DNA of 60,450 bases from an uncultured Opitutia bacterium (GCA_903896015.1 CAITWF010000113.1:1-60450), one strand, 5' to 3'; shown: positions 18,699-28,202, counted from the first letter of the stretch. Notes: generated from the sequence alone by a model not told the origin. Numbers and translations: made by a program.

Positions 18699-19784
18699 TC
18701 AGTTTCGCCCCGGCTTGGCGGGCTTCTTCGACTTGCTCTCGACGAACTCGCGAATGATGGCCATGCGCTGACGTTGACGGTCTTCCTCTTCGATTTCGTC
18801 GGACGTTCGGATGGCTTCGTGCTTCGTCATCGCCTTTCGCATCTTGGTCAGTGCGAGATACTCAAGCTGGCGGATGCGCTCGCGGGTAACGTGAAATTTC
18901 TGGCCGACTTCCTCGAGCGTGAGCTCGTCACGACCGTCGAGACCGAAGCGCAGCTTGATGATTTCGGCTTCGCGTTTGTCGAGGGACTCCACCATCGCGT
19001 GAAGATCGCTGTTCTGGCTACGGTCGCGCAGGCCTTCGAAGGGACTGACGGCGTTTTCGTCGCCGACGATCTCGCCGAACGTGCCGGAGTCGCCGTCTTC
19101 GCCGATTGGTGCGTCGAGTGAAGCCGGGCGGACGCTGACGGACTTCAAATGCGCTACCTTGGACGTCGGAATTTGGAGCTCGATCGCCAATTCCTCGTCC
19201 GTGGGCTCGCGGCCGAGCTGCTCGGTGAGCGCCATCGCGGTGCGGCGCATCTTGGAGATCTTGTCGACGAGATGGACAGGCAGGCGGATCGTTTTGCTCT
19301 GGTTGGCCAGCGCACGCTTGATCGACTGCTTGATCCACCAGGCGGCGTAAGTGGAGAGTTTGCCGCCCTTGCGTGGATCGAAACGTTCGACGGCCTTCAC
19401 GAGGCCGATGTTACCCTCGCTGATCAGGTCGAGGAGTGGGAGGCCAAAGTCCTTATAGTCCATCGCGATTTTCACGACGAGCCGAAGGTTGGCGGAGATC
19501 ATGTGATCGCGCGCAGCCTTGTCGCCACGGCGGATACGTTTCGCGAGACGGATTTCGTCCTCGATCGTAAGGAGAGCGGTTTTGCCAATTTCCTGGAGAT
19601 ACAGTTGGAGATTACTGCGTTCTCCGTGCGGAATCGGGGCCTCGGGCGCGGAGCGATCGGGCTTTTCGAGAAAGGACGGCGGCGCGTCATAGGGCGCGGC
19701 GGTAAGAGTGGCGGTCGTGGCCTCAGAGGCGGCGCGGTCGTCAGCTGAATTGGGTGAGCGGAACGATTGGGCTTTCGTGGGCAT
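18699..19784 (-). CDS. RpoD-like sigma-70 factor
   Basis: 361 residues. Regions visible in order: 1.2 (LQLYLQEIGKTALLT, about residue 60), region 2 (NLRLVVKIAMDY, LISEGNIGLVKAVERFD, STYAAWWIKQSI), region 3 (PVHLVDKISKMRR, EQLGREPTDEELA) and region 4 with the helix-turn-helix (TLEEVGQKFHVTRERIRQLE). The N-terminus has a short low-complexity stretch and lacks the long acidic region 1.1 and non-conserved region of many primary sigma factors. It may be the housekeeping factor or a group 2 (RpoS-like) alternative; sequence alone does not decide. It has its own promoter region upstream and a strong terminator. Confidence 0.9.
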   Translation of the reverse strand: MPTKAQSFRSPNSADDRAASEATTATLTAAPYDAPPSFLEKPDRSAPEAPIPHGERSNLQLYLQEIGKTALLTIEDEIRLAKRIRRGDKAARDHMISANLRLVVKIAMDYKDFGLPLLDLISEGNIGLVKAVERFDPRKGGKLSTYAAWWIKQSIKRALANQSKTIRLPVHLVDKISKMRRTAMALTEQLGREPTDEELAIELQIPTSKVAHLKSVSVRPASLDAPIGEDGDSGTFGEIVGDENAVSPFEGLRDRSQNSDLHAMVESLDKREAEIIKLRFGLDGRDELTLEEVGQKFHVTRERIRQLEYLALTKMRKAMTKHEAIRTSDEIEEEDRQRQRMAIIREFVESKSKKPAKPGRN

Positions 19785-19992
19785 GATAGGAACCTCGTGA
19801 TGATTGGAGGAAGCAGTCGGCTAGTTTGTTCCCGCGAACTGTAGCTAGCGCTGTTCCATTTGAAATACGCGCGAACTCACTGTAAGGTTTCAAAATTCCT
19901 TCGGTCGTGTGAGCAACTATGGCGCACGAATGCGCCACGGCCACCGCCAATAGGTAACAACGCGGTTACAGTTCCGCCCCTAGCGAGCCCGA
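19785..19992. other. Intergenic region between trpE and the sigma factor gene
   Basis: 208 bases, lower in GC than the neighbours. Contains a hairpin near the trpE side (19920-19937) and must carry the promoter of the sigma factor gene on the minus strand. No ORF supported. Confidence 0.5.
19920..19937 (-). terminator. Hairpin downstream of trpE, weak terminator candidate
   Basis: TGGCGCA, loop CGAA, TGCGCCA: a 7-bp perfect stem with a tetraloop, 56 bases beyond the trpE stop. There is no good T-run after it, so termination is uncertain. Confidence 0.35.
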
Positions 19993-21477
19993 TCAGAACT
20001 GTTCCGCCATCGCGACCGCTTTAAGCAGCGCTGATGCCTTGCTGATGGTCTCCTGATACTCGGACGCTGGAACGGAATCCGCAACGATCCCGGCGCCGGC
20101 CTGAATATGAATTTGGCCTCCCTTCAGCAAAGCGGTCCGCAGCATGATGCACGTGTCCATGTTGCCGTCGTAGCCGATGTAGCCGAGCGCACCGGCGTAG
20201 AACCCACGCTGCGTTGGCTCGTAGTGGGCGATTATCTGCATTGCGCGAATCTTGGGCGCACCGCTGACCGTGCCGGCGGGAAAGGTCGCTCGCAAAAGAT
20301 CGTACGCGTTCTTGTCGGGCGCAATCTGGCCCTCCACCTGCGAGACGATGTGCATCACGTGCGAGTAGCGCTCGATGACCATCATCTCGGGCACTTTCAC
20401 GCTGCCGAACTGGCACACGCGGCCGATATCATTGCGCGCGAGATCGACGAGCATGAGATGCTCGGCACGCTCCTTTTCGTCCGCGAGAAGATCTTTTTCG
20501 AGCGCGACATCCTCGTCGTGCGTGGCCCCGCGTTTGCGCGTGCCGGCGATTGGGCGGATTTCGACGAGGCCATCCGTGAGTCGCACGTGCACCTCGGGCG
20601 ACGCGCCGACGATCGAGAAATCGCCCGCCTCGAGGATAAACATATACGGTGACGGATTTACCGTTCGCAGGGCCCGGTAAAGGTCGAGCGGCGATTTCGC
20701 GAAGGGCTTCGTGAAACGCTGCGAAGGCACGAACTGGATAATGTCGCCCGCGCGAATGTATTCCTTGCCATCGTTGACGACTTTCTCGAACGCCGTCTGC
20801 GTGAAATTGCCCACCGGCGTGATGATTTTACCCGGATCGACGAGCGGCGCGGGCGCAAGTTCGCGCGGCTGACGCAAAAGCCCATAGAGTTCCCGCAGTT
20901 CGGCCACAGCCGCATCGTAAGCGGCCACCGCGCCGGCCGCGCCGATGTGCGCGTTGACACACAGTCGCAGTGTCTGCTTCGCGCGATCGAAAATCAGGAT
21001 CGAATCCGACAGTACGAAGTAGAGCAGGGGAAGGCCGAGCTCGTCCTTCGGTGCGATCGGCACGGTTGGCTCGATTCGAGTAACATACTCGTAGCCGATA
21101 AACCCCACCGCGCCGCCTGTGAAACGCGGCAGTCCCAGCAACGTCACCGGCTTGTAGCCACGCATCTCGTCCGAAATTAGGGTCAGTGGATCGGCGGGCG
21201 TCGGAATTGTTTTCGTGATCTGCCCGGGCGCGCGAATCTCTGTCGTCGTCGCGCCGCACGTGAAAATTTTCCGCGGCCGGCAGCCGATGAAGCTGTAGCG
21301 CGCAAGATTTTCCCCGCCCTCGACTGACTCGAAGAGATACGCCGGACCGGCATCCTTGAGTTTCGCGTAGGCCGAGACCGGCGTCTCAAAGTCCGCCATG
21401 AGATCCGTGTAAACGGGAATCACATTGCCCTGCGCGGCGAGGGTCACGAACGCGTCTTTGGCCGGATGGATATTCAT
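19993..21477 (-). CDS. trpE: Anthranilate synthase component I
   Basis: Makes anthranilate from chorismate with ammonia or with the TrpG glutaminase, the first step of tryptophan synthesis. 494 residues from ATG 21477. The N-terminal domain carries FESVEGGENLARYSFIG, corresponding to the tryptophan-binding LLES region of the family, so feedback inhibition is likely. The C-terminal chorismate-binding domain has RPIAGTRKRG, DEKERAEHLMLVDLARNDIG, GTVSGAPKIRAM and IQAGAGIVADS. trpG is not in the window. Divergent from the sugar ABC importer. Confidence 0.94.
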   Translation of the reverse strand: MNIHPAKDAFVTLAAQGNVIPVYTDLMADFETPVSAYAKLKDAGPAYLFESVEGGENLARYSFIGCRPRKIFTCGATTTEIRAPGQITKTIPTPADPLTLISDEMRGYKPVTLLGLPRFTGGAVGFIGYEYVTRIEPTVPIAPKDELGLPLLYFVLSDSILIFDRAKQTLRLCVNAHIGAAGAVAAYDAAVAELRELYGLLRQPRELAPAPLVDPGKIITPVGNFTQTAFEKVVNDGKEYIRAGDIIQFVPSQRFTKPFAKSPLDLYRALRTVNPSPYMFILEAGDFSIVGASPEVHVRLTDGLVEIRPIAGTRKRGATHDEDVALEKDLLADEKERAEHLMLVDLARNDIGRVCQFGSVKVPEMMVIERYSHVMHIVSQVEGQIAPDKNAYDLLRATFPAGTVSGAPKIRAMQIIAHYEPTQRGFYAGALGYIGYDGNMDTCIMLRTALLKGGQIHIQAGAGIVADSVPASEYQETISKASALLKAVAMAEQF

Positions 21478-21581
21478 CGTCAGAGGCTCGGTTGTATGCG
21501 TGGGGGCGTGCGGCGCGGCAAGGCGAATGACGGCGCAGCGCGCGCTCCGCCCGCGCGGCACAGTTTCGCACCTGACCGTCA

Positions 21582-21599
21582 TGCAACATCGCGGTTGCA
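21582..21599. promoter_or_regulatory. LacI-type operator candidate upstream of the sugar importer
   Basis: TGCAAC, six bases, GTTGCA: an 18-base dyad 48 bases upstream of the ytfQ-like start and 105 bases from the divergent trpE start. Composition resembles LacI/GalR-family operators. No regulator gene is adjacent, so this is a suggestion only. Confidence 0.35.
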
Positions 21600-21646
21600 G
21601 CGCACGTGGCTCGTCGTTTTCGTTGAAGGGCCTTTCTCACCCCACC

Positions 21647-22609
21647 ATGCACACACTTCCCCGTCGTTGGTTTTCCCTTTTCGCAGGCGCGCTCGCGCTC
21701 CTTGCCGCCGGTTCGCTGCTCGCACAGACGCCAAAAAAGCCGCTCAAGATCGGTTTCTCCCAGACTGGCGCCGAGAGTGCCTGGCGCACCGCCAACACCG
21801 TCTCAATGAAGACCGAGGCCGAGAAACGCGGCATTGATCTCAAGTTCTCCGACGCGCAGAGCAAACAGGAGAACCAGATCCGCGCCGTCCGCTCCTTCAT
21901 TACCCAAGGCGTCGACGTAATCGTCATCGCGCCGATCGTGGAGACAGGTTGGGACCCGGTGCTGCGCGAGGCCAAGCGCGCACACATCCCTGTCATCCTC
22001 ACTGATCGCACGATTAAGACCGAGGACGAGTCGCTCTATGCCTGCTTCATCGGCTCCGATTTTTATGAGGAGGGCCGAATGGCCGCCGACTGGCTCGCGA
22101 AATTCGCCGCAGGCAAAGGCAACATCGTCGAGTTGCAGGGAACGCCCGGCTCCGCGCCCGCCAACGAGCGCCGCAAAGCATTCGCCGACGCCATCACAAA
22201 ATATCCCGGCCTCAAAATCATCGACTCGCAAAGCGGCGATTTCCGCCGCGCTGGCGGCAAGGAGGTCATGGAGGCGTTTCTCAAGAAACACAGCAAGGCG
22301 ATCGATGTCGTCTACGCGCACAATGACGACATGGCCCTTGGCGCCGCGCAGGCGATCGAGGAGGCCGGTCTCAAGCCCGGAAAGGACATCACCATCGTCA
22401 CGATCGACGCGATCAACGAGGCGATCCAAGCGATCGTCGATGGGCGGATTAACTGCACGGTCGAGTGCAGCCCGCTCTTCGGGCCGAAAGTTTATGAGAC
22501 CGCCGCGAAGCTCGTCGCGGGCGAGAAAGTCCCGAAGAAAGCCTACAACAAGGACGAACTCTTCGATTCGTCGAACGCCGCCGCCGCGCTGCCTTCGCGG
22601 GTTTACTGA
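21647..22609 (+). CDS. ytfQ: Sugar ABC transporter substrate-binding protein (YtfQ-like)
   Basis: Periplasmic binding protein of the ribose/galactofuranose class. A signal peptide (RRWFSLFAGALALLAAGSLLAQ) precedes a two-lobed type I periplasmic-binding fold: KIGFSQTGAESAWR at the start, GVDVIVIAPIVETGWDPVL, VYAHNDDMALGAAQAIEEAG, and a C-terminal lobe ending near residue 320. ATG 21647 is chosen because it begins the signal sequence. The opening GFSQTGAESAWR and the order binding protein, double ATPase, two permeases match E. coli ytfQRT-yjfF. Galactofuranose as ligand is by analogy. Confidence 0.88.
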   Translation: MHTLPRRWFSLFAGALALLAAGSLLAQTPKKPLKIGFSQTGAESAWRTANTVSMKTEAEKRGIDLKFSDAQSKQENQIRAVRSFITQGVDVIVIAPIVETGWDPVLREAKRAHIPVILTDRTIKTEDESLYACFIGSDFYEEGRMAADWLAKFAAGKGNIVELQGTPGSAPANERRKAFADAITKYPGLKIIDSQSGDFRRAGGKEVMEAFLKKHSKAIDVVYAHNDDMALGAAQAIEEAGLKPGKDITIVTIDAINEAIQAIVDGRINCTVECSPLFGPKVYETAAKLVAGEKVPKKAYNKDELFDSSNAAAALPSRVY

Positions 22610-22639
22610 GTCGCCGCTGCGCCCGCCACCACGTCTACC

Positions 22640-24157
22640 GTGTCTGATGAGCCGCTCCTTCAACTACGAGGAATCACCAAGCGTTTCCTTGGCGTCACTG
22701 CGCTCGATGGCGTCGACTTCACCCTCCGCGCCGGCGAGATCCACGCGCTGCTCGGTGAAAACGGCGCCGGCAAGTCCACCCTGATCAAGGTGCTCACCGG
22801 CGTGCACGCGCCGGACGCGGGCACGATCACGCTCACCGGCAAACGCATCGCGCCGGCCTCGCCCAAGGATGCCGAGCAGGCCGGCCTTAGCACGGTCTAT
22901 CAAGAGGTGAATCTGATCCCCGCGCTTTCCGTCGCGGAAAACATCGTACTCGGCCGCCAGCCGGGACGTTTCGGTTTCGTCAACTGGCTGGCGGTCCGTC
23001 GCCACGCTCGCAAGGCGCTCGCACGTCTTGAGATCGATTGCGATGTCGATGCCGAACTCGGCTCACTCTCGGTTGCGCTCCAGCAGATGGTCGCGATCGC
23101 CCGCGCCCTCGATCTGCGCGCCAAGCTCCTTATTCTCGACGAGCCGACCGCGAGCCTCGACGAAAAGGAAGTGGCCGAACTGTTCGGTATCATGTGCCGC
23201 CTGCGCGCGGACGGACTCGGGATTGTTTTCGTGACGCACTTCCTCGATCAAGTTTACGCCATCAGCGATCGCCTTACGGTGCTGCGCAACGGCCAACTCG
23301 TCGGCGAATTTCCCACCGCGAGTCTGCCGCGCCTCGCGCTCGTCGGCAAGATGCTCGGCCGCGACGTGTCGGACGAGTCGGGCCGTCCGGCATCTGCCTC
23401 AACGGCAACGAAAAACGCCGCCGCGACCGTCCTTGAGGCCCGCGGCCTCGGTCGCCGTGGCGCCGTACATCCTTTCGATCTCACCCTGCGGCGCGGCGAA
23501 GTCACCGGTCTCGCCGGTCTCCTCGGCTCCGGTCGCACAGAGACTGCACGGCTGCTCTTCGGCATCGATCGCGCCGACACCGGAGAACTCTACCTCCACG
23601 CGCAACGCGCCGCGCTCCCTTCCCCGCGCAACGCCGTGAGGCTCGGGCTCGCGTTCTGCTCCGAGGATCGGAAGCGCGAGGGCATTCTGCCGAATCTCTC
23701 CGTCCGAGAAAATCTCATCATCGCGTTGCAGGCGAAGCGGGGCGGGGCGCGATCGCTCGCTCGCGCGGAGCAGGAAAAGCTTTGCGCCCATTACACTGCC
23801 GCGCTGCGCATCAAGACCGCCGACGCCGAAACACCGATCAAAAACCTCTCCGGTGGAAACCAGCAGAAGGTCCTGCTCGCACGCTGGCTCGCGACGCAGC
23901 CCGAGTTGATCATTCTCGATGAGCCCACGCGTGGCATCGATGTCGGAGCGCGCGCCGAGATCGAGGCTCTCATTGCGCAACTTCGCGCCGATGGGCTCGC
24001 CGTGCTGTTCATCTCCTCCGAGATTGAGGAGATTGTGCGGACGTGTTCGCGCGTGCTCGTGATGCGCGAGCGGCGGCTCGCGGAAGAAGTGAGCACCGCC
24101 GATCTCACCCCGGGCCGGCTCATGCAGGCGATGGCGGGCGCGCATGAAGAATCCTGA
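22640..24157 (+). CDS. ytfR: Sugar ABC transporter double ATPase (YtfR-like)
   Basis: 505 residues with two fused ABC ATPase domains, the arrangement of RbsA/MglA/YtfR. Domain 1: Walker A GENGAGKST, signature SVALQQMVAIA, Walker B LLILDEPTASLD. Domain 2: a degenerate Walker A (GLLGSGRTETARLL), signature LSGGNQQKVLLARWL, and ELIILDEPTRGIDVG. The weak P-loop in domain 2 is usual for this class. Starts at GTG and overlaps the next permease gene by 14 bases, so it is part of one operon. Confidence 0.92.
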   Translation: MSDEPLLQLRGITKRFLGVTALDGVDFTLRAGEIHALLGENGAGKSTLIKVLTGVHAPDAGTITLTGKRIAPASPKDAEQAGLSTVYQEVNLIPALSVAENIVLGRQPGRFGFVNWLAVRRHARKALARLEIDCDVDAELGSLSVALQQMVAIARALDLRAKLLILDEPTASLDEKEVAELFGIMCRLRADGLGIVFVTHFLDQVYAISDRLTVLRNGQLVGEFPTASLPRLALVGKMLGRDVSDESGRPASASTATKNAAATVLEARGLGRRGAVHPFDLTLRRGEVTGLAGLLGSGRTETARLLFGIDRADTGELYLHAQRAALPSPRNAVRLGLAFCSEDRKREGILPNLSVRENLIIALQAKRGGARSLARAEQEKLCAHYTAALRIKTADAETPIKNLSGGNQQKVLLARWLATQPELIILDEPTRGIDVGARAEIEALIAQLRADGLAVLFISSEIEEIVRTCSRVLVMRERRLAEEVSTADLTPGRLMQAMAGAHEES

Positions 24158-25160
24158 CTCACGGCCGCGTCGCCCCGTCTCGCCACTGGTCTGGCTCGTC
24201 GCCGGCCTCGCGTTGCTCGTGCTCCTCAACCTCACGAAGAACCCCGCATTTCTCCGCGTTACGTGGCACGACGGCCATCTCTTCGGCACGCCGATTGACA
24301 TTCTCACGCAGGGCTCGCGCACGATGCTGCTCGCGCTCGGCATGACGCTCGTCATCGCCACCGGCGGCGTCGATCTGTCCGTCGGCTCCGTCTGCGCAAT
24401 CACCGGGGCGGTGTGTGCGCTGACCTTGCAGCACGGACAGTCACTCGCCGTCACACTCGCAGCGGCGATCGGGGTTGGCGCAGCGGCCGGGCTCGCCAAC
24501 GGCCTACTCGTCGCGCGCCTCGGCATCCAGCCGATCGTCGCCACCTTGATCCTGATGGTTGCGGGCCGCGGCATCGCGCAACTCGTCACCGATGGCCAGG
24601 TGCTGATCATCAAGCATGCCGCCTTCGAGTTTCTCGCGACCGGCTTCGTGCTTGGCGCGCCGTTCGCGCCGCTCGCGGTCGGAGCGCTCTACTTGGTTTC
24701 CCACGCCGCCCTGCGCCGGACCGCCGCCGGACTGTTTATCGAGGCGGTCGGCGACAACGAGACCGCGAGCCGCTTCGCCGGTCTCGCCGCCGCGCGCGTC
24801 AAAGTGCTCGCCTACGTTTTCTGCGGCATCTGCGCGGGGCTGACCGGCGTGCTGATCGCGGCCAACATCGGCGCCGCCGACGGCAACCGCGCTGGGGAAA
24901 ACGCCGAGCTCGATGCGATCTTCGCGGTGGTGGTGGGCGGTACGGCGCTGACGGGCGGACGCTTCACGCTGCTCGGATCGTTGCTGGGCGCCCTGCTGAT
25001 CCAGACGCTCACGACGACGATGTATAACCTCGGCGTCGCGCCCGCGGTCGCACCGGTGCCGAAGGCGCTCGTGATCGTCGGCGTCTCGCTGCTGCAGTCG
25101 GAGAAATTTCGTGCGCTGGTGGCGCGCGCGTGGCGGCGCGAAGGAAGGTCGGGCGCATGA
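24144..25160 (+). CDS. ytfT: Sugar ABC transporter permease (YtfT-like)
   Basis: 338-residue inner-membrane permease of the RbsC family (BPD_transp_2) with eight or more hydrophobic segments. Typical blocks are MTLVIATGGVDLSVGSV, LILMVAGRGIAQL and ELDAIFAVVVGGTALTGGRF. It overlaps ytfR at its 5' end, and its stop overlaps the ATG of the second permease (ATGA). The pair would form a heterodimeric channel. Confidence 0.9.
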   Translation: MKNPDSRPRRPVSPLVWLVAGLALLVLLNLTKNPAFLRVTWHDGHLFGTPIDILTQGSRTMLLALGMTLVIATGGVDLSVGSVCAITGAVCALTLQHGQSLAVTLAAAIGVGAAAGLANGLLVARLGIQPIVATLILMVAGRGIAQLVTDGQVLIIKHAAFEFLATGFVLGAPFAPLAVGALYLVSHAALRRTAAGLFIEAVGDNETASRFAGLAAARVKVLAYVFCGICAGLTGVLIAANIGAADGNRAGENAELDAIFAVVVGGTALTGGRFTLLGSLLGALLIQTLTTTMYNLGVAPAVAPVPKALVIVGVSLLQSEKFRALVARAWRREGRSGA

Positions 25161-26122
25161 AGATCATTCGCCGCAACCTCCCGCTCGTCGTCACCGCCGC
25201 AATCTTCGCGGCGCTGTTCGGCGCGGCGGGGGTTTGCTACGACGGATTTTTCTCCGTGCGCGTCGCAACGAGCCTGCTCGCCGACAACGCGTTTCTCGGC
25301 ATCGCCGCCATTGGCATGACGCTCGTGATCTTTTCCGGCGGGATCGATCTTTCGATCGGGGCGGTCGTTGGGTTTACCTCGATCTTCACGGCGACGCTCG
25401 TTTCTGGCCACGGCGTGCCGCCCGCAGTGGCATGGCTGCTCGCGCTCGCACTCGGTGCGGCACTCGGAGCGGCGATGGGCACACTGATCCACGTGTTCAA
25501 GCTGCCGCCGTTTCTCATCACGCTCGCGGGAATGTTCTTTGCACGCGGCATGGCGTTTGCGCTCAACACCGAGTCCGTCGGAATTACCCATCCGCTCTAC
25601 GAAAAACTCTCCAACTTCGATTTCGCGCTCGGCGAGCGGGTGCACCTCCCCGCCGCGGCGCTACTGTTTTTCGGCGTCGTGCTGATCGGTTATCTGATCG
25701 CGCACCACCTGCGCTTCGGGCGCACGCTGCTCGCGATCGGCGGCAACGAGCAGTCCGCGCTGCTCATGGGCTTGCCGGTCGGCGCGGCGAAAATCGGCGT
25801 CTATGCGCTCAACGGATTTTTGGCCGCGCTCGCCGGGATCGTCGCGACGCTCTACACGGGCTCAGGCAATCCGGTGATGGGCGTCGGCCTCGAACTCGAC
25901 GCCATCGCGATCGTGGTGATCGGCGGCACGTTGCTAACCGGCGGCCGCGGGCACCTGCTCGGCACGCTGCTCGGCGTGCTCATCTTCGGTACAATTCAGT
26001 CCGCCATTCTTTTTGATGGGCGGCTCAGCTCGTGGTGGATGCGCATCCTCGTCGGGGCCCTGCTCCTGAGCTTCATCTTGCTCCAACGATGGTTGGTCCG
26101 AGGCCTGGCGCGAAGGGGTTAG
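25157..26122 (+). CDS. yjfF: Sugar ABC transporter permease (YjfF-like)
   Basis: 321 residues from ATG 25157, whose ATGA overlaps the stop of the first permease; an upstream in-frame codon at 25130 is less likely. Same family as the preceding gene: MTLVIFSGGIDLSIGAVVGF, FKLPPFLITLAGMFFARG, ELDAIAIVVIGGTLLTGGRGH. As in E. coli, the second permease completes the ytf importer. The gene ends 9 bases from a convergent metallo-hydrolase gene. Confidence 0.9.
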   Translation: MKIIRRNLPLVVTAAIFAALFGAAGVCYDGFFSVRVATSLLADNAFLGIAAIGMTLVIFSGGIDLSIGAVVGFTSIFTATLVSGHGVPPAVAWLLALALGAALGAAMGTLIHVFKLPPFLITLAGMFFARGMAFALNTESVGITHPLYEKLSNFDFALGERVHLPAAALLFFGVVLIGYLIAHHLRFGRTLLAIGGNEQSALLMGLPVGAAKIGVYALNGFLAALAGIVATLYTGSGNPVMGVGLELDAIAIVVIGGTLLTGGRGHLLGTLLGVLIFGTIQSAILFDGRLSSWWMRILVGALLLSFILLQRWLVRGLARRG

Positions 26123-26131
26123 GAGATCGGG

Positions 26132-27046
26132 TTACGGTGCCTCGGCAAAGGCCGCCTTGATTGCTCCGCTCAGTCGGGCGCGATCGGGATACTTCGCCTG
26201 CTCGTTTGTCTCAATCACGATCACTTCATCGAGGGTCTTGCCGGCCTTCTTCAAATCGGCGGTCCGCGTCTGAATCGTGGTGAGGTAGCCGCGGTAGCCG
26301 TCGATGAGTTCGATTCCGCCCATCGGGCCGTGGCTCGGGACGATGTGGGCGGGTTGAAGTTGTTCGAGGCTGGTGAGGGTGGCGAGCCAGTGGGCGGGCG
26401 TGGAGGCCGTGTTCATAAACGAAGGCTGCGGCTTCATCGCGAGGTCACCCGCGAAGAGCACGCGGTCGGGCTCGACGAAAACGATCGTGTCGCCGAGCGT
26501 GTGGTTCGGTCCCATCGCGACAATCCGCGCGCGCACTTCGCCGAGATCGATCGTGGTTTCCTTTTCGAAGACGATGGTCGCGGGACGATAGGCGGCGTCT
26601 TTCAGCAGGTCGGCGATGAACGGCGAGCGCTGGCTGAACTGGCGGGCGAGGTCGAGCCCACCGGCGGCAATATCCTTCACCTGATCGGACGAGCGCAGGA
26701 AGGTCGTGTCGGCCGGAAACGCCGACGCTCCGAGATCGTGCTCGGGATGGACGTGGGTCGTCACCAGATAAAGTGCGGTGCCGCGCGTTACCTTCCTCAT
26801 TTCGCGCACGACCGCCTCGCCGTTGCGCGCGCCGAGCCCGGTGTCGACCACCAGCGTCGCGCGCGTGCCGACGATGATCCCGACATTGGGCACGAGCGGC
26901 ACGCTGCCGTCGGGGATGACGTAAACGTGCGCAGAGATCGTTTCCGTGACGCCCTCGCGCACAATCGGATTGATCGGTTGCGCGCGGGTGGAATGCGCTA
27001 AGGGCGCTGCGAGCGCGATGATACCCCGGCAGAGCAGCGCACGCAT
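26132..27046 (-). CDS. Secreted metallo-beta-lactamase-fold hydrolase
   Basis: 304 residues with a signal peptide (RGIIALAAPLAHSTRAQ). The MBL fold is shown by TLVVDTGLG, the metal motif TTHVHPEHDLG near residue 98, MGPNHTLGDTIVFV, LFAGDLAMK and PSHGPMGG. The canonical HxHxDH is HVHPEH here, with Glu in place of Asp. The later His and Asp ligands are kept, so it is probably still active. Similar periplasmic MBL proteins are linked to quinoprotein pathways, but nothing here supports a specific substrate. Convergent with yjfF; 10 bases downstream of the Tat-exported TIM-barrel gene. Confidence 0.8.
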   Translation of the reverse strand: MRALLCRGIIALAAPLAHSTRAQPINPIVREGVTETISAHVYVIPDGSVPLVPNVGIIVGTRATLVVDTGLGARNGEAVVREMRKVTRGTALYLVTTHVHPEHDLGASAFPADTTFLRSSDQVKDIAAGGLDLARQFSQRSPFIADLLKDAAYRPATIVFEKETTIDLGEVRARIVAMGPNHTLGDTIVFVEPDRVLFAGDLAMKPQPSFMNTASTPAHWLATLTSLEQLQPAHIVPSHGPMGGIELIDGYRGYLTTIQTRTADLKKAGKTLDEVIVIETNEQAKYPDRARLSGAIKAAFAEAP

Positions 27047-27056
27047 GGCGGCAGGC

Positions 27057-28076
27057 TCAGGCGAGCGCGTCGCGGCAGAATTTGATCGAGCGGGCGATCT
27101 CCTTCATGCGGTCGGAGCCGGCGGGGACGGGATATTCGAATTCGATCGTCGCCTGAATCGGCCACCGGTTGTCGCGCAGGAGCCGGAGGACCTCGGCGAT
27201 CGGGGTGTCGCCCTCGCCAAAGGTCACGTTGGGGCCTTCGTCCTCACTCTTGGAGCCTTTCGGCCCGTGCATTTTCCGATCCTTGATGTGAATGTGGGTG
27301 ATGCGGTCGTGATACTGCTTGATGAACTCGACCGGTGAGTAGTGCAGGCCGGCGATGAAGTGGCCGATGTCGACATTGGCGCCGTTGAACTTCGCGAGCT
27401 TGAAGGCCTGCTCCCAAATCGCGGGTGTCACCTTGGTGTGACCGTGATAGCCGACCCAGAGCTGGTGCTTGTCGGCGAAGCTGCCGAGGCGCGTCAACTC
27501 TGCCTCACGCTGATCGGTCATCGAAATTTCGCATGAGATCGCGCGGGCGCCGAGCGCCTTCGCGAGCAGGAACGCGTAGTCGAGCTCGGCGTCGGAGAAT
27601 TTGTAGATGTTGTCGAACTTGAGGACGTCGACGGACACGCCGGCGTCGGCGTATTTGGTGCGGAACTCCTGGGCGCGGGCGAGCGGCGCGGAGGAGCGCC
27701 AAGCGCGGAGTTTTTCGGCCTTCGCGGCGGCGGAGAGGACGGCGGACTTTTCGACGGGGACGGCGCCGGGGTTGTTGCGCATCGCGGGGGCGAGCAACTC
27801 GGGCGGCACGCCGAGGAAGAGCTCGACGGGCTGGGAGCGGAGCTCGAGCGCGCTCACGCCGAGGGTGACGCACTTGGCGAGCGTGTCGTCGGCGCTAAGG
27901 AGGTTGTTGCCGAAACTGTAGGGGACGTTGAGGCCGATCTGCACGCCGTTGACCTTGGAGTTCGGCTTCGCCGGCGCATCGGCGGCGAAGAGGCGGCTGG
28001 AGGAGGAGAGAAGTCCGGCGGCGGGGATGGCGGCCAGGGCGAACTTCGTGAAGTCACGACGGGTGTAGGGTGTCAT
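27057..28076 (-). CDS. Tat-exported xylose-isomerase-like TIM-barrel protein
   Basis: 339 residues from ATG 28076. The N-terminus is a twin-arginine signal (TRRDFTKFALAAIPAAG, cleavage near LFAADA). The rest is an AP-endonuclease-2/xylose-isomerase-like TIM barrel: VKFD-type strand VLKFDNIYKF, VGYHGHTKV, ANVDIGHFIAG, ITHIHIKDRK and ATIEFEYPV, with His/Asp/Glu residues placed as metal ligands. Such proteins are often annotated as sugar phosphate isomerases/epimerases; a periplasmic sugar epimerase or dehydratase is more likely given the Tat signal. Confidence 0.82.
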   Translation of the reverse strand: MTPYTRRDFTKFALAAIPAAGLLSSSSRLFAADAPAKPNSKVNGVQIGLNVPYSFGNNLLSADDTLAKCVTLGVSALELRSQPVELFLGVPPELLAPAMRNNPGAVPVEKSAVLSAAAKAEKLRAWRSSAPLARAQEFRTKYADAGVSVDVLKFDNIYKFSDAELDYAFLLAKALGARAISCEISMTDQREAELTRLGSFADKHQLWVGYHGHTKVTPAIWEQAFKLAKFNGANVDIGHFIAGLHYSPVEFIKQYHDRITHIHIKDRKMHGPKGSKSEDEGPNVTFGEGDTPIAEVLRLLRDNRWPIQATIEFEYPVPAGSDRMKEIARSIKFCRDALA

Positions 28077-28202
28077 AATTATTGGGGAGACAGACAGGAC
28101 GCGTGCGGACGCGCGGGGTTGCGTTGCGAAAGCAAACGCGAGCAAGAAAGCGGGATCACGCGCGGGCAAGTTGATTTGTGCGGACCGCGCGACGCGCGGC
28201 AG

